Assembly: GCA_965370435.1 (NCBI GenBank)
Contig: CBDUUP010000303.1
Coordinates: forward strand, 1 to 5,607
DNA: 5,607 nucleotides
Origin: CBDUUP01 sp965370435
Lineage (GTDB): Bacteria; Chloroflexota; Anaerolineae; Anaerolineales; UBA11579
Direction of reading: 5' to 3'
Made by a program: the position numbers and the translations under genes
Shown: positions 1 through 3,519 of the stretch, piece by piece
How the letters are laid out: each line of letters starts with the position of its first letter
Numbering within the stretch: position 1 is the stretch's first letter
Notes under the pieces: generated by a model
The model's database searches: none
What the model was told of the DNA's origin: nothing
What the model saw: the letters and a program-made list of their open reading frames with translations, nothing else

Positions 1-1495
1 GCCCCCAAACAGCCGTATCCTCCGACTTGACCTCGATCTGATACTCCTCATCCGCATAGCGCAGCGCAAAATCGCCCGTATCCTCCGAGCGCCAACCGCT
101 GTCCGCATCCGAAAACCCCTCCTCAATCACCGCCTCCCCCTCCAGAGCGATAGCCGCCTCCAGAACGACGGGGGTCGTCTGGGCGCTGGTGTCCAACTTC
201 CCCTCCTCGATGAGATCCAAAGCCAGGTTGACAGGCCGCAAAGCGTTGATGAACCCGCCGAAGGGGATGCACATATCATTGAAATCTATCCGGCCGTCGC
301 CGTTGGTATCCACCAAAACCCGGCAGTCCACCAGGGCGTCATCGCCGCCGCTGCCCAGTTGGGTAGGCACCGCGACCAGCTCCATATCCTTATTCAACGC
401 CATACCGCCGCTGTTTCCGCCGGTGATAGCCCCCGAGGTCTTGATGAACCCGCGGTCGTGCCCGCTTTCCCGGGTGAACCCGCTCACCTCCCCCACGGTC
501 AGCGTGATCGTATCCCCGCCGATGCCGGGATACCCCAGGATGTAGAGCGGATCGCCCAACTGCAAGTCATCCGAGTCGCCCAAGGGGACGAAGGGCAGGT
601 TCAGGGTCTCTGGGTCTACGGGGTTGTCGTTCAGGTCGGTGATGATGCGGATCACAGCCAGGTCCAACGACCGGTTGGCTTCCACCAACTCGGCCATGTA
701 GGTGCGCTCGGGCGGCGAGACAGGGTCGATGGTCAGCGAAATGCGCAGGGCGTCCACGTCGGCGAAAGGGTTTGACGTGACGACGTGGGCGTTGGTCAAG
801 ATCAGGCCGTCCGGGGAGATGATGGTGCCAGAGCCAGACCAGACCGGCTGCAACCGGCCGCCATAGTAGGTCATGGCGACGATCTCCACTACGGCTTGGT
901 AAGGGAACTGCTCGGTCAAGAGTTCGTCCACCGGGGTGGGTTCGGGGGTGACTTGGGCCACTTCATCCGGGAGGGAGACCACCACCCGCACCTGGGTGCG
1001 CACCTGGATGATCTGCTCCCCATCGGTCACCGACACGCCCAACTGCCCGGAGAAATCGCCTTCGGTCAACGCCTGGAAGCTGAAGGCGACCGGCACACTG
1101 CCGCCGGGCAGCAATTCCAGGGCGAACTCGTAGGTGTTGGCGCCCTCGCTCTCGGCGCGGCCGCTATCCGCCGGGGCGACCTCGGTGAGGACGGCGACGG
1201 CCAGCAAGCTCTGGGGCAGGCTGATCTCGGTTACGGTGACAGTCTCCGGGCCGGTGTTGGTCAGGGTGACGATCACCTGGAACAGCTCACCCTGGGCCAG
1301 GGCGGGCGGGTTGACGTTCACGTCTACGGTGATGCCGCCGACTGGCGGCTCTTCTTCCACCACGGGGCGGGTGTTCCAGACTGCGTAGGCGCTTCCGGCG
1401 ATGGCTAGTATCAGACAAACGGAAACGATCATCCACGGGGCGCAACCCAGCCAATTAATTTTTCGAGAAGGAACAGGGGTAGGTGTTGGAATCAT
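1..1495 (-). CDS. Membrane-anchored trypsin/HtrA-like serine protease, partial (C-terminus beyond window)
   Basis: The minus strand is open from an ATG at 1495 to the window edge (498 codons, no stop). Residues 1-19 are Thr/Pro-rich then basic. Residues 20-40 form one hydrophobic helix, read as an uncleaved anchor with the rest outside. Residues about 53-172 resemble an Ig-like/CARDB-type beta-sandwich (VIVTLTNTGPETVTV), followed by a Pro/Thr linker (VTPEPTP). The protease domain covers about 200-435. The triad is His237 in GLILTNAHVV, Asp278 in LDLAVIRI and Ser362 in ITGGNSGG, so it should be active. Residues 396-407 (DTNGDGRIDFND) look like an EF-hand calcium loop between Cys391 and Cys409. 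From F461 to the edge (FSDADSGW onward) a further beta-rich domain begins. No PDZ domain is visible. The start is supported by TGAGGT at 1503-1508, seven bases upstream of the ATG. HtrA-like enzymes cleave misfolded or specific extracytoplasmic proteins; the substrate here is unknown. Confidence 0.92.
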   Translation of the reverse strand, partial: MIPTPTPVPSRKINWLGCAPWMIVSVCLILAIAGSAYAVWNTRPVVEEEPPVGGITVDVNVNPPALAQGELFQVIVTLTNTGPETVTVTEISLPQSLLAVAVLTEVAPADSGRAESEGANTYEFALELLPGGSVPVAFSFQALTEGDFSGQLGVSVTDGEQIIQVRTQVRVVVSLPDEVAQVTPEPTPVDELLTEQFPYQAVVEIVAMTYYGGRLQPVWSGSGTIISPDGLILTNAHVVTSNPFADVDALRISLTIDPVSPPERTYMAELVEANRSLDLAVIRIITDLNDNPVDPETLNLPFVPLGDSDDLQLGDPLYILGYPGIGGDTITLTVGEVSGFTRESGHDRGFIKTSGAITGGNSGGMALNKDMELVAVPTQLGSGGDDALVDCRVLVDTNGDGRIDFNDMCIPFGGFINALRPVNLALDLIEEGKLDTSAQTTPVVLEAAIALEGEAVIEEGFSDADSGWRSEDTGDFALRYADEEYQIEVKSEDTAVWG

Positions 1496-1502
1496 GATGG
1501 TA

Positions 1503-1508
1503 ACCTCA
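1503..1508 (-). promoter_or_regulatory. Ribosome binding site of the serine protease gene
   Basis: The minus strand reads TGAGGT, seven bases before the ATG at 1495. It supports that ATG as the start. There is no good in-frame alternative just upstream, where the codons read CTG, GCA, CCT, GAG, GTT. Confidence 0.6.
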
Positions 1509-1534
1509 GGTGCAGGGATGGCGGTAACGGGGTA

Positions 1535-1540
1535 AGTATA
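1535..1540 (-). promoter_or_regulatory. Candidate -10 box for the serine protease gene
   Basis: The minus strand carries TATACT, one mismatch from TATAAT, about 40 bases upstream of the protease ATG. This would give a 5' leader of roughly 30 bases. No good -35 (TTGACA-like) lies 16-18 bases upstream; that place is occupied by the inverted repeat at 1552-1585. The promoter may therefore depend on an activator or be controlled through that repeat. This is inferred from sequence similarity alone. Confidence 0.35.
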
Positions 1541-1551
1541 CCTTCTTATGA

Positions 1552-1585
1552 ATGGAAATAGGGTGGATTTATACCCTATTTTCAT
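1552..1585. repeat. 13-bp inverted repeat, possible operator upstream of the protease gene
   Basis: The arms at 1552-1564 (ATGGAAATAGGGT) and 1573-1585 (ACCCTATTTTCAT) are complementary at 12 of 13 positions, with a G/T pair at 1555/1582. The eight-base centre is GGATTTAT. The inner nine pairs (1556-1564 with 1573-1581) are perfect. Neither side is followed by a T run, so an intrinsic terminator is unlikely. The position just upstream of the candidate -10 at 1535-1540 fits an operator for a dimeric regulator. The regulator is unknown. Confidence 0.55.
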
Positions 1586-1617
1586 GCCAGCCGGAAGGTG
1601 TCGTATTTCCTATCAGG

Positions 1618-1647
1618 TTGGAGCATATCTTTAAACACTGCTATATA
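1618..1647 (+). promoter_or_regulatory. Weak candidate promoter reading rightward in the AT-rich intergenic region
   Basis: TTGGAG at 1618-1623 could serve as a -35. It lies 18 bases before TATATA at 1642-1647, which is preceded by TGC (extended -10 pattern). An overlapping TATAAT lies at 1644-1649. Transcription would start near 1655 and run into the structured stretch ending at 1796. The region is rich in TA steps, so chance matches are likely. Confidence 0.25.
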
Positions 1648-1654
1648 ATATATA

Positions 1655-1798
1655 AGTATAAAGTACTGACCGTTTGGTAAGCATGGAGGCGGCCTAAACA
1701 GGAAGGTTGAGCGGCTTCCGACACTTCCAAAACAGATATTAGGGTAGGCACTTGCATTAGCACAGTCCTTTTGTGAGGCCGCCAAATATTTTTTTTCG
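1655..1798 (+). ncRNA. Possible structured leader or small RNA ending in a T8 run (unassigned)
   Basis: No protein gene is convincing between 1510 and 1885. On the plus strand GGCGGCCT (1688-1695) is perfectly complementary to AGGCCGCC (1776-1783), enclosing 80 bases. Inside, GGAAG (1701-1705) can pair with either of two CTTCC copies (1715-1719 or 1724-1728), so alternative folds exist. The closing stem is followed by AAATA and eight Ts (1789-1796), as in a Rho-independent end. It could be a small RNA, a leader that attenuates the gene starting at 1886, or coincidence in AT-rich DNA. No known riboswitch or RNA family was recognised. Confidence 0.25.
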
Positions 1799-1873
1799 TC
1801 CATATTAACCAGATTTCCACAAGGAGTATATTAATTTTCGAATTCAAAAAGTAGAAAAATCAAATAGTCAAAT

Positions 1874-1878
1874 AGGAG
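1874..1878 (+). promoter_or_regulatory. Ribosome binding site of the orphan signal-peptide ORF
   Basis: AGGAG lies seven bases before the ATG at 1886. This strong, well-spaced site indicates that translation really starts there, even though the ORF is soon interrupted. Confidence 0.6.
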
Positions 1879-1885
1879 AAAGAAA

Positions 1886-1987
1886 ATGAAAACACTAAAA
1901 ATTGCCGCAGCTATTTCCATCTTTGCGATCATGTTGAGCGCCGCGGCATGGGAGCGATATTTCAAGACTTCATGCGTTATGATCTGA
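1886..1987 (+). pseudogene. 5' end of a secreted-protein gene (signal peptide only), truncated at a junction
   Basis: The ATG at 1886 has a good ribosome binding site and starts a 33-residue frame. Residues 1-5 (MKTLK) are basic, 6-17 are hydrophobic (IAAAISIFAIML) and 18-21 are small (SAAA), a classic signal peptide with an Ala-rich cleavage region. The next residues (WERYFKTSCVMI, stop at 1985) come from reading exporter ATPase DNA in the wrong frame, so the mature protein is missing. In this setting the lost gene could have been the solute-binding protein of the transporter downstream. That is inference only, since signal peptides carry no family identity. A genuine short secreted peptide is possible but less likely. 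Confidence 0.6.
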
Positions 1988-2469
1988 CCGCCCAAGAAAA
2001 CATAGGCCTGGGAAATGTTGCTCAAATAGAAAATATAGGGTATATTATTGATGCGGCTGCCCAAGCAGGTGTAAAGGAAACCATCGAGAAACTGCCGCAA
2101 AGCTACCAAACGGTATTGAGTCGCTGGCTGGCGGAGGGTGATACCGGCGTGGATCTCTCCGGTGGCGAGTGGCAAAAGGTTGCCCTGGCTCGTATGTTCA
2201 TGCGGAAAGCCGATCTGCTCATCCTAGACGAACCTACCGCTGCCCTGGATGCCAAGGCAGAATATGACATCTATCGCCGCTTTGTTGACCTAATAGGTGG
2301 ACTCACCGCCGTCCTCATCTCCCACCGTTTTAGCACTGTGCGCATGGCAGACCTCATTGCTGTGCTGGAAGAAGGAAGGCTTACCGAATTCGGCTCCCAT
2401 ACCCAACTTATGTCTCTCGAGGGAACCTACGCCAGGTTATATTCCATGCAAGCTGAAAGGTATTCATGA
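1936..2469 (+). pseudogene. Headless exporter-type ABC transporter ATPase fragment (C-terminal part of the nucleotide-binding domain)
   Basis: The frame reads as an ABC exporter (ABCB/MsbA/MdlB-like) nucleotide-binding domain entered at the Q-loop. Numbered from the ATG at 1948, it shows IFQDF with Gln6, LSGGE signature 70-74, LLILDEP Walker B 90-96 with Glu95, D-loop Leu100-Asp101 and H-loop His126, ending at the TGA at 2467. The family normally has about 600 residues, with six membrane helices and Walker A before this point. All of that is absent, so ATP binding should fail. Upstream codons 1936-1950 (ERRGM) look like family sequence, but the frame soon loses similarity and reaches a stop at 1873. 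The ATG at 1948 has no ribosome binding site. The catalytic residues look undecayed, so the event is recent or an assembly artefact. The DppB-like gene begins 34 bases later. Confidence 0.8.
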
Positions 2470-2488
2470 CCAAGAACTGTGTATTCTT

Positions 2489-2494
2489 GAAAGG
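2489..2494 (+). promoter_or_regulatory. Ribosome binding site choosing the ATG at 2504 for the DppB-like gene
   Basis: GAAAGG ends nine bases before the ATG at 2504. The open frame extends upstream to 2297, but that part only re-reads the ATPase fragment in another frame. The site and the family-typical N-terminus (MVRFILKRL) fix the start here. Confidence 0.55.
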
Positions 2495-2503
2495 TTGCGA
2501 TCC

Positions 2504-3463
2504 ATGGTCCGTTTCATCCTAAAGCGATTGACGATCATACCATTAGCTATCTTGGTGGCTCATTTCATCGGGTTTACCTACGCGCACTTCACCGGACGGA
2601 GGGCGGTCCAAATGACCGGACAGCGGGTAGAACCGCTGCTCCCGGCCTATTCCGCCTACATGAAAGACGCTATGCAGCTTGAATTTGGTACCCTGGTAGA
2701 AGGGGAAGTGACGGTGGCAGGCGTGGTCTCAAAAGCTGCCGCGGCCAGTCTGGGATTGTTGGGGATTTCCTTCGCGCTCAGTATTGTTGTTGGGTTGTTC
2801 TTGGGTATATGGGCGGCGCACTATGATCCTCCTGGGATTTCGTGGTGGATGTCGCCTCTCTCTACTGTGGGCCTGGCGATGCCCAGTTTCTTTATTGGCA
2901 GCTTCCTCATTGCGGCCTCCATTATTTACCTCATCCAGGGAGGCCCGAACGCCAGGCTGCCGCTTCCCTTGCAAGGCTTTGGTTGGGATCAACACCTGAT
3001 ATTGCCCATGGTCGTGCTCATGGCCCGTCCTACGGTGCAGATCGCCCAGATAACGGCCAACTTGCTCTCGACGGAGTTTGGCAAACAATACGTCACCGCG
3101 GCTCGCAGCTTTGGGCATACCTGGGCCAACATCCGCCGCCGCCTGGCGATGCGCAACACCCTCACGCCTATCTTGCTCACCATCGCAGCCTCTTTTCGCC
3201 TGCTGATCGGCGACCTGATCATCGTGGAAATGTTATTCGCCTGGCCCGGCCTGGGACGGCTGTTTTATGTGGTGATGTTGGGAGGCCGGGGCCTGGCTTA
3301 TAGGGCATATATTCCTGATTTCCTAAACCGCAGCCCACCGCTTGGAGCGGCCCTGATCGCCATTCTGGCTGCGCTTTTCTTGTTGGTTGACTTTGGGGTC
3401 GCGATTCTGATCCGTAGAGCAGACCCCCGCCTGCTGACCAGCCAAGATGAAATAAGGGCTTGA
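2504..3463 (+). CDS. DppB/OppB-like ABC importer permease
   Basis: This 319-residue protein has the size and layout of the DppB/OppB permease family, inner-membrane subunits that import peptides, nickel or related solutes with a DppC-like partner. Residues 3-27 are a basic then hydrophobic first helix. A long external loop follows (28-78), then membrane segments near 83-103, 117-144, 165-185, 223-241 and 280-302. The EAA-type coupling motif that contacts the ATPase is at 196-222 (YVTAARSFG then IRRRLAMRNTLTP). The family motifs VEMLFAWPGLGRL (241-253) and a C-terminal RRADPRLL (304-311) are present. The loop between the WPGLG motif and the last helix (254-279) differs from the usual DYP-containing sequence. 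The next permease gene starts 52 bases downstream on the same strand, so they probably form an operon. No substrate can be assigned. Confidence 0.92.
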   Translation: MVRFILKRLTIIPLAILVAHFIGFTYAHFTGRRAVQMTGQRVEPLLPAYSAYMKDAMQLEFGTLVEGEVTVAGVVSKAAAASLGLLGISFALSIVVGLFLGIWAAHYDPPGISWWMSPLSTVGLAMPSFFIGSFLIAASIIYLIQGGPNARLPLPLQGFGWDQHLILPMVVLMARPTVQIAQITANLLSTEFGKQYVTAARSFGHTWANIRRRLAMRNTLTPILLTIAASFRLLIGDLIIVEMLFAWPGLGRLFYVVMLGGRGLAYRAYIPDFLNRSPPLGAALIAILAALFLLVDFGVAILIRRADPRLLTSQDEIRA

Positions 3464-3498
3464 GAAGCAAAACCCCAATGTGAGTTTTGAGGAGTAAC

Positions 3499-3519
3499 AT
3501 GGAGGAACTACCATTATGA
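3499..3519 (+). other. Micro-ORF (MEELPL) overlapping the start of the permease-propeller gene
   Basis: An ATG at 3499 follows GAGGAG (3489-3494) by four bases and encodes six residues. It ends at TGA 3517-3519, sharing ATGA with the ATG at 3516. The GGAGG for that downstream start (3501-3505) lies inside the micro-ORF. If translated, it could couple or tune initiation of the next gene. It is very short and may be fortuitous: the first ATG may simply lie next to a duplicated ribosome-binding motif. Confidence 0.3.
3501..3505 (+). promoter_or_regulatory. Ribosome binding site of the permease-propeller gene
   Basis: GGAGG lies ten bases before the ATG at 3516. This start gives a short basic N-terminus (MKAKN) right before the first membrane helix, as expected for DppC-type permeases. 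Confidence 0.6.

Noticed and set aside
189..1408. Several plus-strand open frames (189-545, 359-775, 785-1408, 936-1133, 1134-1388)
   Set aside because: They lie opposite the GC-rich protease gene, whose minus-strand frame has full domain and triad evidence. Their translations are low-complexity (Gly/Asp/His/Gln or Ser/Pro-rich) and match no family.
1552..1585. Reading the inverted repeat as an intrinsic terminator
   Set aside because: Neither strand has a T run after the stem, and no gene ends just before it with good support. An operator fits better.
1582..1847. Two overlapping minus-strand frames (1582-1803 and 1641-1847) in the intergenic region
   Set aside because: Neither has a ribosome binding site or recognisable motif. 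Both overlap the candidate structured RNA, and their composition looks like translated AT-rich spacer.
1831..2175. Minus-strand 114-residue frame across the junction
   Set aside because: It is antisense to the exporter ATPase fragment, whose motifs are unmistakable on the plus strand, and its hydrophobic end comes from the AT-rich spacer.
2297..2503. Upstream extension of the DppB-like frame to an ATG at 2297
   Set aside because: This part re-reads the ATPase fragment's DNA in another frame and gives a non-family Pro/Ser-rich N-terminus. The ATG at 2504 has a ribosome binding site and a typical N-terminus.
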